Positions 45,598 to 54,006 of a stretch of DNA of 64,000 nucleotides are shown piece by piece (position 1 is the first letter of the stretch; every line of letters begins with the position of its first letter). Both the position numbers and the translations under genes were made by a program. Under the pieces are notes generated by a model, which worked only from the letters and a program-made list of their open reading frames with translations, was not told the origin of the DNA and did no database searches. Source of the stretch: Palleronia sediminis (GTDB taxonomy: Bacteria; Pseudomonadota; Alphaproteobacteria; Rhodobacterales; Rhodobacteraceae); the NCBI RefSeq assembly GCF_004358695.1, contig NZ_SNAA01000006.1, positions 89,480 to 153,479 of the forward strand, written 5' to 3'.

Positions 45598-46812
45598 ATG
45601 GTCCCTCCCATGAAAACACCGTTCCCTAAGGAACTCTGTTCCGATTGTGCCAAAAAGGCGGTCGAACTCCTGAGCGCACTTGTCGGGGCGCAAAGTATCA
45701 ATCCGCCCGGCGATACGCGGGAGCCGATCCGCGTTGCGCGGGATTGGCTGGATACCCATGGCCTTCCGTACGATATCATCGCCGCCAATCCGGCCAAGCC
45801 GAACATCGTCGTGCGGATCGAGAACGGGGCCGGACCGCATCTTGTCTTCAACGCGCATCTCGACACGGTTCCGCCGGGTGAGCGTAATGCTTGGAGTTTT
45901 GACCCACTCGCCCTGACGGAGCGAGGGGGAAGGTTGTACGGTCTTGGCACCGGCAACATGAAGGGGGCGGCGGCTGCTATGATGTTTGCCTGTCGCTGGC
46001 TCGCCCTGCACAAGGCCGATTGGAACGGAACTGTCACGCTCACCCTCGTTGCAGACGAATGCGTCTTTGGGCCGGATGGCGCCGAACATCTTCTCGAGGC
46101 ACGGCCGGACGTACGGGGCGACATGCTGATCTGCGGCGAAGGACCGGGCGCCATGCAACTCGGCATTGGCGAGAAAGGGTTGCTTTGGGTGCGTTTGCGC
46201 GCGACCGGCCGCGTCGGACAGGGCATGCTGACGACGCGTGGGAGCGCTGCGACAGTACGTATTGCCGCGGCGATATCGCAGATCGACGCATGGAACGAGA
46301 TCCGCCGTAGCCCGCCCATTGCCGCGCTTGATCATTCGGACAATGCAGAAGGGATGCGCCTGTCGGCCAATGTGGGGTGGATCGAGGGGGGAGGTTTTAT
46401 CAGCCAGGCCGCCGCCAATGCGGTGGCCGACGTGGATTTCCGGCTTCCATGTGGGATGATTTTGGCCGATATTACCGCCCTGCTTGATTCCCTTTGTAGG
46501 GATGACGGGCTCTCTTGGGAGTTGATCAAAGGTTGGGAGGCGAATTGGTCGGACGACGGAACCGAGGTCGCCCGTGCGGTTACCGATGCTGCGCAAGAGG
46601 TGCGCGGCACAGCGCCTCTGCCTGTTACGCGGCTGCCGGCCTCCGACGCAAGCCGCTGGCGTGCGCTGGGTATTCCCGCAGTCTGCTACGGCCCCCAGCC
46701 GGAGCTTGCATCGGGTGTGGACGATTACGTGAACAGTCAAGACTTTCTCGATTGCATATCGATTTACGCCCTGGCGGCCATCCGTCTTCTGCCCACTCAA
46801 ACCGCCGAATAG
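45598..46812 (+). CDS. M20-family peptidase/deacylase homologue with altered metal site
   Basis: 404 residues; ATG 45598 follows AAGGGG. The fold and spacing are those of ArgE/DapE/CPG2-type M20 enzymes: H87 in NAHLDTVPPG, the GLGTGNMKGA loop, the ADEC segment and E181 in ICGEGP. Three of five expected metal ligands differ: the bridging Asp is Asn120, the second Glu of the EE pair is Cys155 (the catalytic Glu154 stays), and the final His is Ser (about 372). The dimer-domain His is Gln. It may be non-catalytic, bind one metal, or have a new specificity. Confidence 0.8.
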   Translation: MVPPMKTPFPKELCSDCAKKAVELLSALVGAQSINPPGDTREPIRVARDWLDTHGLPYDIIAANPAKPNIVVRIENGAGPHLVFNAHLDTVPPGERNAWSFDPLALTERGGRLYGLGTGNMKGAAAAMMFACRWLALHKADWNGTVTLTLVADECVFGPDGAEHLLEARPDVRGDMLICGEGPGAMQLGIGEKGLLWVRLRATGRVGQGMLTTRGSAATVRIAAAISQIDAWNEIRRSPPIAALDHSDNAEGMRLSANVGWIEGGGFISQAAANAVADVDFRLPCGMILADITALLDSLCRDDGLSWELIKGWEANWSDDGTEVARAVTDAAQEVRGTAPLPVTRLPASDASRWRALGIPAVCYGPQPELASGVDDYVNSQDFLDCISIYALAAIRLLPTQTAE

Positions 46813-47531
46813 CCACCATCGACCACGATCTGCGTGCCGGTTACGTAGCGCGCTGCGTGTGACGCGAGGAAGGTGACAATACCCGCCACGTCCGCGGGTG
46901 TTCCCTGCCGGCGCATCGGAATGGAGGCTGCCAGTGCGCGCTCAGCCTCGGATGCGTCCTTCTGCGCGGCCCAGAAAGGCGCGTTGAACGGTGTGTCTAT
47001 GAAGCCGGGCAGCAAAGTGTTGACCCGTATTCCGTCCGGAGCCAGCTCGTCAGCCAGCGATCGCGCAAGGCCGATAAGGCCCGATTTCGTCGCGTGGTAA
47101 GCCGGCATCCTGGCATGGCCGCGCAGTGCACCTGTTGATGCAGTGAGGATCACCGAAGGGTTGTTCGAACGGCGCAGCGCAGGGGCGGCAGCCTGAACGA
47201 GGAAAAAGGGCGCGGAGAGGTTCACCGCGAGCGATTGCTCCCACATCTCGTGGGTCCAGTCGGCAAGAGGGGCGGAGGCGAGCACAGCGGCATTGGCGAA
47301 GAGCGTGTCGATCCCACCAAACTTCGTCACGCATGTCTTGACGATCTCCGCGGGAGCGCCGGGTTGGGAAAGATCGGCCTCGACAAAGTACGCCCCGGCC
47401 GTCTGGCAAAGCGCAGCGCCCTCTTCGGCGGCGATATCGGCCAGACACACGTCGTGCCCAGCCTCGCGGAAAGCTTCAAGGCTTGCGCGGCCGATCCCGG
47501 TCGCGCCGCCCGCAATGAGTACGGTCGGCAT
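46797..47531 (-). CDS. Short-chain dehydrogenase/reductase (SDR)
   Basis: 244 residues from ATG 47531; the upstream open frame runs into the preceding gene and is not family-like. AGGATGIGRAS, NAAVL, YHATKSGLIGLARSL and VTGTQIVVDGGY mark a classical SDR with predicted NAD preference (LADIAA). It follows the gamma-glutamyltransferase-like gene by 13 bp and its 3' end overlaps the M20 gene by 16 nt, tail to tail. Substrate unknown. Confidence 0.85.
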   Translation of the reverse strand: MPTVLIAGGATGIGRASLEAFREAGHDVCLADIAAEEGAALCQTAGAYFVEADLSQPGAPAEIVKTCVTKFGGIDTLFANAAVLASAPLADWTHEMWEQSLAVNLSAPFFLVQAAAPALRRSNNPSVILTASTGALRGHARMPAYHATKSGLIGLARSLADELAPDGIRVNTLLPGFIDTPFNAPFWAAQKDASEAERALAASIPMRRQGTPADVAGIVTFLASHAARYVTGTQIVVDGGYSAV

Positions 47532-47544
47532 GAGTTTTCTCCCT

Positions 47545-49008
47545 TCAGGCGACCCCGGCCCAAGTGGTGCGCCGCCAATCAGCAAGTGCGAACGGTGTAT
47601 TGCCGTGCCGGCCCGCCGCAGTGATTGCACCGAATCGCATGTCGCCGGCTTCGGTCGGCACTGTTCGGTGACCGTTCCTAGAAAGGTCATCCAGCGCGGG
47701 ATGGCCTTTTTCAACGAGCAGCTTGCCATCCTCGCTGCGCCAACGCGGCGCGGCAACTGCATCGGTCAGGGAGGTTCCGCTAGCGAGCCAGTCCAGCATG
47801 ACCTGGAGCAAAGACTGCACCTGGCCATCCGCGCCCGGCGTAGAGATCGCGCAGGTCCCGCTCGGCCCGGTGACAAGCGCCGGTGCGAGGGTGTGGACAG
47901 GCCGCTTCCCGGGTGCGAATGCATTTCCCTTACTGGTGAAGCCGCCACCGCGGTTGTTGAGTACAAAGCCGGAGCGTGGCAGGAAAACGCCTGAACCGAA
48001 ATCGTCGAAGACCGAGACGAGTGAGGCAGCACTTCGCCCTTCGGCATCGCTGGTACAGACGCCTGCTGTGTGCAGGTAGCTGCGAGGTCCATCCTTTAGG
48101 CTCGCATGGGCGCGGTCGATTTCAAGAACCTCGGAGAGCAGATCGATGCCTCGGGCGATCTCATCGCGGTATTCGAAGACGGCCAGCGTCAGTTCGACGC
48201 CGACATGGGCGCGTTCGGCCGAAGTGTAATCGCCTGCCTCCCATGCCGCGAGACACATCGCAAGCAGGGCGCCCTGCGAGGCCGGAGGCTGGACGTGGAC
48301 GACGTGATCGGCAAACGCCACCGCAACGGGTGTCGTAATCATGGCGGCTGGGCGCTCGAGATCGGCTTCGGTCATGTCCGAGCCGCCTTCAGAGAGCACC
48401 TTGAGCATCTCCGCAGCCACCTGACCGCCGTAGAATCCGGCACGGCCTTCGAAGGCGATAGCTTCCAGCGTCTGCGCGAGCTCGGGCTGTTTCAGACGCG
48501 CACCGGGTTCGACCTTGATCAGGGGCCACTTCCCGGCCCCGCCGGCCTCCAGACGAGACTTTTGCGCATCCCGCGCCGCTGCAAGACCCGGATCGACGCG
48601 GGTGCCATTATGTGCCAGCCGGATGGCGAATTGCAGCGCCGGGCCGAGCCCGCACGCCATACGCGGAGCCAGCAAAGTCCAGCAATCCACGATTCCAGGC
48701 ACCATCACGCTCAGGGGACCAGATGAAGCGATGCGTTCGGCGCCGAGGGGAGCAGCGCCCGCGCCATTGATCGCCGTCACCTCGCCAGCCTCTTCAAGCA
48801 GAACGAAAGCATCTCCCCCCAGCCCGCAAGCATCAGGCGCGACCACGGTTAGAACTGCCTGTGCGGCGACAAGCGCGTCGACCGCATTGCCCCCCTCAAT
48901 CAGCATCTGCTGCCCGGCTGCGACGGCAAGGGGATGGGCTGCCGAGACGGCACCTCGGTCTCCAGCGAGTGCCGGGCGCGGAACGGAAGAGAAAGGGTTG
49001 AGTTGCAT
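47545..49008 (-). CDS. Gamma-glutamyltransferase-family protein
   Basis: 487 residues. Ntn-hydrolase fold made as one chain that cleaves itself before a Thr; the candidate is Thr314 in LHTAGVCTSDAEG, followed by SVFDDFGSGVFLPRSGFVLNNRGGGF, typical of the small subunit. The N-terminal HPLAVAAGQQMLIEGGNAVDA region is conserved. No signal peptide is clear, so it may be cytosolic as in YwrD-like members. It could hydrolyse a gamma-glutamyl conjugate or act on an unrelated amide. It forms a pair with the SDR downstream. Confidence 0.85.
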   Translation of the reverse strand: MQLNPFSSVPRPALAGDRGAVSAAHPLAVAAGQQMLIEGGNAVDALVAAQAVLTVVAPDACGLGGDAFVLLEEAGEVTAINGAGAAPLGAERIASSGPLSVMVPGIVDCWTLLAPRMACGLGPALQFAIRLAHNGTRVDPGLAAARDAQKSRLEAGGAGKWPLIKVEPGARLKQPELAQTLEAIAFEGRAGFYGGQVAAEMLKVLSEGGSDMTEADLERPAAMITTPVAVAFADHVVHVQPPASQGALLAMCLAAWEAGDYTSAERAHVGVELTLAVFEYRDEIARGIDLLSEVLEIDRAHASLKDGPRSYLHTAGVCTSDAEGRSAASLVSVFDDFGSGVFLPRSGFVLNNRGGGFTSKGNAFAPGKRPVHTLAPALVTGPSGTCAISTPGADGQVQSLLQVMLDWLASGTSLTDAVAAPRWRSEDGKLLVEKGHPALDDLSRNGHRTVPTEAGDMRFGAITAAGRHGNTPFALADWRRTTWAGVA

Positions 49009-49491
49009 GTTAATGCTCAATTTTGCTGGATTGACGATCAGGGCGCAGCAGCGCTCGCAGCGAGATTGCATGCACATGCAGCGCGGCAATCCGCAAAGAG
49101 GCGCGTAAGGAAGGTCGGTTCTGACCGGGTGACACTAGTTTTACGGCGCAGCTTCCGATTGGCGACCCCGCAGCATGGTAGCAAAGGCGATGCGAGCGAA
49201 GACCGTCATGCTTGAACATCTGTCGACAGCGTTGTCTGAAAACGCGCCTGACACGGTCCCAAAGAGGTTCCGCCGCTCTGGCCTCCGTATCGGAGTCCCA
49301 TCGAGAGAGTGCGGGTATACCACCGCAGGTTCCCAAGTATCCGTGCCATAAGAGCCGAAATTGATTTGAACCGCCGGCGCCGGGCTCATCCCAATCCGCG
49401 GCAAAGAAACTCCTAAGTCCGACACGATCTCGGCGTCGCCGCCCATACCAATCACGCCCGCCGACAATGCCGGAAAGCAGCATGATAAAGG
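49009..49491. other. 483-bp gap between GGT-like gene and glcG
   Basis: Two overlapping minus-strand ORFs exist here. The 108-codon one (49141-49467) includes AEIVSDLGVSLPRIGMSPAP and does not look random, but I recognise no family; it may be a gene remnant or a small gene. The sequence GGGTATACCA at 49313-49322 resembles the oxalate-region operator by chance or otherwise. The GGT gene's own promoter should lie at the 49.0-49.1 kb end. Confidence 0.3.
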
Positions 49492-49959
49492 TCATCGTAC
49501 CGAGATGGGCGGAGCCGATGCCGGTCGCTCCGGACCGCGCTCCGAGAACCTGTCCGAAATCGCGAGTGCAGAACGGGCACAGGTCAGATCGGCTTCCGCC
49601 GGTCCGGATGAGACGCCGATGCCGCCGATGAGTTCGCCGTCGAGATAGATCGGTAAACCGCCCTCGAGCCCGGTCTGCCGTCCGCCGCAGGCCAGTGCAA
49701 CGGCAAGCTCGTTGTCGTTCGGCGCTGAGGCGAAATAAGTCGAAGCCGCTGTTCGGGCTTTGGTTTCACTGATTGCAAGTGCATTGAGCCTGGCGCCGTC
49801 CATCCTGAGTTGGGCAAGAACGACACCGTCGCGGTTCACAATCGTAATGCATTGCGGCTCGCCGATCAGTTCGGCCTCCCGCGCTGCGGCGTACAGCATC
49901 TCGAGCGCAGCGGCGTGGCGCAGGCGCAGGGAATGGATTGCGAGGGGATCATCGGTCAT
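49492..49959 (-). CDS. GlcG/HbpS heme-degradation-like domain protein
   Basis: 155 residues, single GlcG/HbpS (formerly DUF336) domain: the alanine-rich helix AISETKARTAASTYF, then GGLPIYLDGELIGGIGVSSG, which is the family signature. These proteins occur in catabolic operons such as glycolate and diol use; their function is poorly defined, with some binding heme or corrinoids. It is the last gene of the acoA-to-glcG train, 2 nt after the permease stop. Confidence 0.85.
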   Translation of the reverse strand: MTDDPLAIHSLRLRHAAALEMLYAAAREAELIGEPQCITIVNRDGVVLAQLRMDGARLNALAISETKARTAASTYFASAPNDNELAVALACGGRQTGLEGGLPIYLDGELIGGIGVSSGPAEADLTCARSALAISDRFSERGPERPASAPPISVR

Positions 49960-49961
49960 GT

Positions 49962-50624
49962 CTAACCTGCTGCTTTGGCCAGCCTGCGTTCGATGTGTTC
50001 GGCGAAGCGGGCGATGGGAAAGATTATGATGAAATACGCTATCGCGATGGCGGTGAGGAACTCAAAGTAGCGAAAGGTCTGGGCGCCAAGCACGTAGGAT
50101 TTCAGTGCGAGATCCGCGACGCCGATGGTCGCCAGCAGGGTCGTGCCCTTCAGCAACTCGGTCATGAAGTTGACAAAGGGCGGGATTGCAAGGCGCGCGG
50201 CCTGGGGCGCGATCACCCTTAGCCATGTAGCACTGCGCGGTAGAGCGAGGGCACGCGCCGCCTCCCATTGACCTTTGGCCACTGATTGGACACCGCCGCG
50301 GAAGATCTCGCACAGGTAGGCGCCAGTCACGAGACCGAGCGCCAACGAGCCGGAAAACAGCCCTGAGACGCGGAAACCCAAAAGGGGTGGCAGGCAGTAG
50401 AACATCCAGAATATCAACACCATCTCGGGGATCGAGCGGAAAACGGTTACGTAGACACGCGCTGTTCCGGCCAGAAAACCAGTCTTGCGCAGCCGCATTC
50501 CGCAGAGTGCCACGCCCAAAGGCAGCCCGATGACTAGTGCGATAACGAAAGACACGAGCGTTATCTGCACGCCTTCCCATAGTGCTGGTAGATTGGCCCA
50601 AACGATACTGAAATTAAGGTTCAT
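49962..50624 (-). CDS. Polar amino acid ABC transporter permease
   Basis: 220 residues, HisMQ/GlnP type with five predicted membrane helices and the EAA loop (GQWEAARALALPRSATWLRV). ATG 50624 gives the family N-terminus. It pairs with the permease 13 bp upstream. No ATPase gene of this transporter is in the window. Confidence 0.88.
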   Translation of the reverse strand: MNLNFSIVWANLPALWEGVQITLVSFVIALVIGLPLGVALCGMRLRKTGFLAGTARVYVTVFRSIPEMVLIFWMFYCLPPLLGFRVSGLFSGSLALGLVTGAYLCEIFRGGVQSVAKGQWEAARALALPRSATWLRVIAPQAARLAIPPFVNFMTELLKGTTLLATIGVADLALKSYVLGAQTFRYFEFLTAIAIAYFIIIFPIARFAEHIERRLAKAAG

Positions 50625-50637
50625 CGCGCTGTTGCCC

Positions 50638-51348
50638 TCATAATGCCGGTTGAGCCTTGGGGATGACAGCGCTGGGTCTCTCCGTCTGTACGAAGCCATA
50701 GCGCCGCTCGATCCGTGCGGCGATGCTGCTCAGCACGAGCCCGCAGGCGAGGTAGATCAGCGCGACCGCGGTATAGATCTCGACGGGGCGGAAGACGATG
50801 TTGTTGACACGGTTTGTCACCTTCATGAGGTCGTCCACCGCGAGAATGCCAAGTATCGCTGTCAACTTGAAAGTCGAAACCGCGATATTGGAAAGTGCAG
50901 GCAGGATGAGCGGCCAGACCTGCGGCAGGATTACCCTGAAGAATGTCGGTCTGCGGGGAAGGCCAAGTGCTTTGGCTGCCTCCCACTGGCCGGGCGGGAT
51001 CGCGGTGATGCCCGAGCGCATGATGTCGCAGACGTAAGCCGAAACGTGAAGAGTCAGGGCGAGTAATCCCGATTGCGTCGCGCTCAATGAAACACCTGTG
51101 AGCACCGGAAGGGCGAAGTGAATCCAGACTGCCTGAACCAGAAGCGGCGTGAAGCGCATCAAGTCTACGAATGCCATTACCGGCAGATTGACTAGCGGCC
51201 CGCCCCGCAATCGTCCGAACGCAAGCAGAAGCCCGCCCGGGATCGCCATTGCGAAGGCGGCAAAAGTCAGCCAGAGCGTGGTGATCAGGCCCCAGGCGAG
51301 CGGCTCTCTATATTTTAGGAGAGCCGAGAAATCCAAGCTTTCCAGCAT
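50638..51348 (-). CDS. Polar amino acid ABC transporter permease
   Basis: 236 residues from ATG 51348, preceded by AAGGA. A GTG at 51402 overlaps the binding-protein stop as GTGA and could be the start instead, adding 18 residues. HisMQ-type permease with the EAA loop GQWEAAKALGLPRRPTFFRV. Together with the second permease it makes the membrane pore for the amino-acid binding protein encoded just upstream. Confidence 0.87.
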   Translation of the reverse strand: MLESLDFSALLKYREPLAWGLITTLWLTFAAFAMAIPGGLLLAFGRLRGGPLVNLPVMAFVDLMRFTPLLVQAVWIHFALPVLTGVSLSATQSGLLALTLHVSAYVCDIMRSGITAIPPGQWEAAKALGLPRRPTFFRVILPQVWPLILPALSNIAVSTFKLTAILGILAVDDLMKVTNRVNNIVFRPVEIYTAVALIYLACGLVLSSIAARIERRYGFVQTERPSAVIPKAQPAL

Positions 51349-51398
51349 CGGGCGGTGTTCCTTCGACTTCGGAAGACACAGGGCAAAGAAACGCTTGC

Positions 51399-52211
51399 TC
51401 ACTGCTGGGCGATCGTGTCGAACCAGCGGTCGCGCTTTGTAGCGATCACTCCATTGGCGACTTTGTCGCGGATGAAAACGTTGAGAAAGCTCAGCATGTC
51501 CATGTCGTCGTGCCGAACGGCATAGGAAAGCGAGACCGGTTTGAGGAGGTTGTCCTCGCCGTTAAGCAGGCGCGTTTGCTCGGCAAGTGCCGGGTTCTGT
51601 GCCGTGAGGATCCGCAGAAACCCCGGATCGACGAGCACCGCGTCTGATTGACCGGAGAGAACAGAGGTCGGCCCCGCGTTGGCTTGGTCCGTCACCAGTT
51701 CGGTGACTGTGGCATTCGGAAAAAGCTCGGCTGGATACTGCGCCTCAACCGTTCCAGCCACGCCCGCGAAAGTCACGCCCTCGCTGTTCACGTCTTCCAG
51801 CGTTTGCAAATCGCTGTCGACTCGTACCATCACATGAAAGCCGTAGGTGTCATAGGCATCTGTAAACGCGACGGAAAGCGCCCGCTGTGGGGTAGCGAAG
51901 AGGTTGGCGAAGATGACGTCGTATTGCTCGACCTCCAGCCCGGTCACCAGGGTTGCCCAGGTCGCCGGTACGACCTCCAGTTCAACCCCCATGATTTCGG
52001 CGACCTCTTTGGCGAGGTCGATGTTAAGGCCAACGTAATCACCGCTCATCGCGTCGGGATACTGGTAGGGCGGTCCTTCGGCGACGCCGACGCGAAGTGT
52101 ACCCCGGTCGAGAACCTCCTGAATGAGCCCTTGCGCGCCGGCTGTGCCAGCAGCAAGTGTGATCCCGGTGGCCAAAGTGACCGCGTGGGACAGCTTTCGG
52201 AGCATTGTCAT
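51399..52211 (-). CDS. Amino acid ABC transporter substrate-binding protein
   Basis: 270 residues from ATG 52211 (GGGAG upstream). Signal peptide (MTMLRKLSHAVTLATGITLA, cleavage near AGA-QG) targets the periplasm. SBP_bac_3 fold: LRVGVAEGPPYQYPDAMSGD and GLNIDLAKEVAEIMGVE near the start. It follows dpaL by 53 bp, so the likely ligand is the DpaL substrate or a relative, such as 2,3-diaminopropionate (inference). Confidence 0.87.
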   Translation of the reverse strand: MTMLRKLSHAVTLATGITLAAGTAGAQGLIQEVLDRGTLRVGVAEGPPYQYPDAMSGDYVGLNIDLAKEVAEIMGVELEVVPATWATLVTGLEVEQYDVIFANLFATPQRALSVAFTDAYDTYGFHVMVRVDSDLQTLEDVNSEGVTFAGVAGTVEAQYPAELFPNATVTELVTDQANAGPTSVLSGQSDAVLVDPGFLRILTAQNPALAEQTRLLNGEDNLLKPVSLSYAVRHDDMDMLSFLNVFIRDKVANGVIATKRDRWFDTIAQQ

Positions 52212-52264
52212 GATGGGTCTCCCGTGTAGGGCGGCGATCATGCCGCTGTTTGTCACGCTGCGTT

Positions 52265-53473
52265 CTATGCGGCACCGACGGCATCGGGCCTGGAACCGAC
52301 CACTTTGGCCCAGAGGTCAGGCGCTGTGGCGCCTTCGCTGCCGATGGCGAGAAGCCGCGATCTGGTATCAATGCCCAAAGCACTGCGGATAGCGGGCTGA
52401 CCGGCGGCTGCGAGGATGGCGGCTATTGGCGCGCAACCGCTCTCGCCGGAAACAAGCGGCGGATCGCCGTAGCGCCCTTCTGCTAGTAGGCGCATCGTGT
52501 CGATGGCCGCGCTGTCGCCGATGGTAAGCATATCATCAATGGCCTGATGGAGCACCGGCCAGGCGACGGGTGAAACCTCGCCTGCCGACAAGCAGGCCAT
52601 AAAGCTGTTGACGTCGCCTCCGAGCGGCTTTGGCGTACCCGTCTTCAAGGCACGGAACACGCAGTCGGCAACATGCGGCTCGACGACGATCATCCGGGGC
52701 CTGTCTTTCCCGGCCCGCAGCGTCCAGTATCCGGAGATTGCTGCCGCCAGCCCGCCGACGCCGGCGGGGACGAACACGTGGGTCGGAGGCTCTGCGAGTT
52801 GATCGAGCAATTCTCGAACGATAATCGTGTAGCCCTGCGTGACGAGCGTCGGCACCAGCGGCGAGCCTCCGCCGGCATTGGTGTCGGCGACCAGTATCCA
52901 GCCGTTGGCCTCAGCGTCGCGGGCGCAGGCGCGGACAGAATCGTCGTAGTCGCCCTTCATCCGCACCATCGTCGCACCGAATGCAGCGATGCCGGCCTCA
53001 CGATCCTCGGAGACGTTCTCATGAATGTAGATTCGGCATGCGCAGCCGAACATCTGCGCTCCCCAAGCGACGGAGCGCCCGTGGTTGCCGTCGGTCGCGC
53101 AGGCGACCGTGATGCCGGAGACGATATTTGCATGGGCGCCGTCAATCAGTTCGGGTGCGCTGGCCGTCAGTTCTTGCTCCGCAAGCTTGTTCTGGATGAC
53201 GCGCAGCACCGCGTAGGCTCCACCAAGCGCTTTGAAGCTGCCGAGCGTGAAGCGATGCGCCTCGTCCTTGTAGAGCACGGCGCCGACATTTGCGATTCGC
53301 GCAAGGTTCGACAAGTCGATCACGGGTGTCGGGGCATAGCCCGGCCAAGAGGTGATCTCATCAGCGGCGGCGCCGGAGGCGTCCTCGGTGATCGCCTCGG
53401 CAGCTTCGTCGCGCAGGGCGCCGCTAGCGGCGGGATTGACAGCGTGTCGTGCCGGTGTTTCGAAAGATGTCAT
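52265..53473 (-). CDS. dpaL: Diaminopropionate ammonia-lyase
   Basis: 402 residues, fold-type II PLP enzyme. DpaL splits 2,3-diaminopropionate to pyruvate and two ammonia. PLP Lys81 lies in HRFTLGSFKALGGAYA; ITSWPGYAPTP before it and ATDGNHGRSVAWGA after it are typical of DpaL rather than threonine dehydratase; SGESGCAPIAA binds the cofactor phosphate. ATG 53473 follows AAAGGACA. It sits between the VOC gene (11 bp) and the amino-acid transporter, downstream of acoABC. The true substrate may be a beta-substituted relative. Confidence 0.85.
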   Translation of the reverse strand: MTSFETPARHAVNPAASGALRDEAAEAITEDASGAAADEITSWPGYAPTPVIDLSNLARIANVGAVLYKDEAHRFTLGSFKALGGAYAVLRVIQNKLAEQELTASAPELIDGAHANIVSGITVACATDGNHGRSVAWGAQMFGCACRIYIHENVSEDREAGIAAFGATMVRMKGDYDDSVRACARDAEANGWILVADTNAGGGSPLVPTLVTQGYTIIVRELLDQLAEPPTHVFVPAGVGGLAAAISGYWTLRAGKDRPRMIVVEPHVADCVFRALKTGTPKPLGGDVNSFMACLSAGEVSPVAWPVLHQAIDDMLTIGDSAAIDTMRLLAEGRYGDPPLVSGESGCAPIAAILAAAGQPAIRSALGIDTRSRLLAIGSEGATAPDLWAKVVGSRPDAVGAA

Positions 53474-53484
53474 GAAATGTCCTT

Positions 53485-54006
53485 TCAGTCGGCGGGACGC
53501 AGGGGCGACCAGAGTTTGACGTTGGCCTCCATCTCGTAAGCCTTGCCATGGGGAAAACTGACCAACTCCATCTGGAGGCCCCAGGGCGCTTTGAAGTAGA
53601 GCCAATCAGATCCCGCAGCTGGACCGCGGTCTACGTGCTCGGGAGAGCCCGACAACTCGACGTCATGCGCTTTCAGGTGTGCGGCGGCGGCCGAGATGTC
53701 ATCGACGTAGAGAGCAATATGATGTCCTCCGCGCGCCGCGTTGCCCGGATGCGCGTCAGATTCGACATCTAGATATTCAAAAACTTCAAGGTTTAACCCC
53801 GTCCCTAGCCGGTAGAAGCGATACCGGCAGCGGTTGGCAGCATGAGTCCCCAAAATGCGCGTCATTGCATCGGCCCCGGAGATTTCACCGCCGTCAAAAA
53901 CAAGCTCGGCTCCCAAGACACCGCAAAGAAACGCCTCGGCAGCCTCCAGATCAGGTACGGTGAGGCCGACATGCTCGACGCCGCGCAATCCCGGAAGCCC
54001 GGTCAT
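53485..54006 (-). CDS. VOC-family (glyoxalase-like) protein
   Basis: 173 residues; ATG 54006 overlaps the acoC stop as ATGA. Glyoxalase/bleomycin resistance fold: GVEHVGLTVPDLEAAEAFL at the start, metal-ligand His in VEHVG and HHIALYVDD, Glu in MELVSF. It could be a dioxygenase, epimerase or glyoxalase. Translational coupling between acoC and dpaL makes it part of that pathway; the reaction is unknown. Confidence 0.8.
   Translation of the reverse strand: MTGLPGLRGVEHVGLTVPDLEAAEAFLCGVLGAELVFDGGEISGADAMTRILGTHAANRCRYRFYRLGTGLNLEVFEYLDVESDAHPGNAARGGHHIALYVDDISAAAAHLKAHDVELSGSPEHVDRGPAAGSDWLYFKAPWGLQMELVSFPHGKAYEMEANVKLWSPLRPAD

Noticed and set aside
49313-49322. GGGTATACCA as a further GntR operator
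   Set aside because: It lacks the flanking TTTGGTAT half and is inside the unrelated island; one such 8-bp palindrome is expected by chance in 64 kb.
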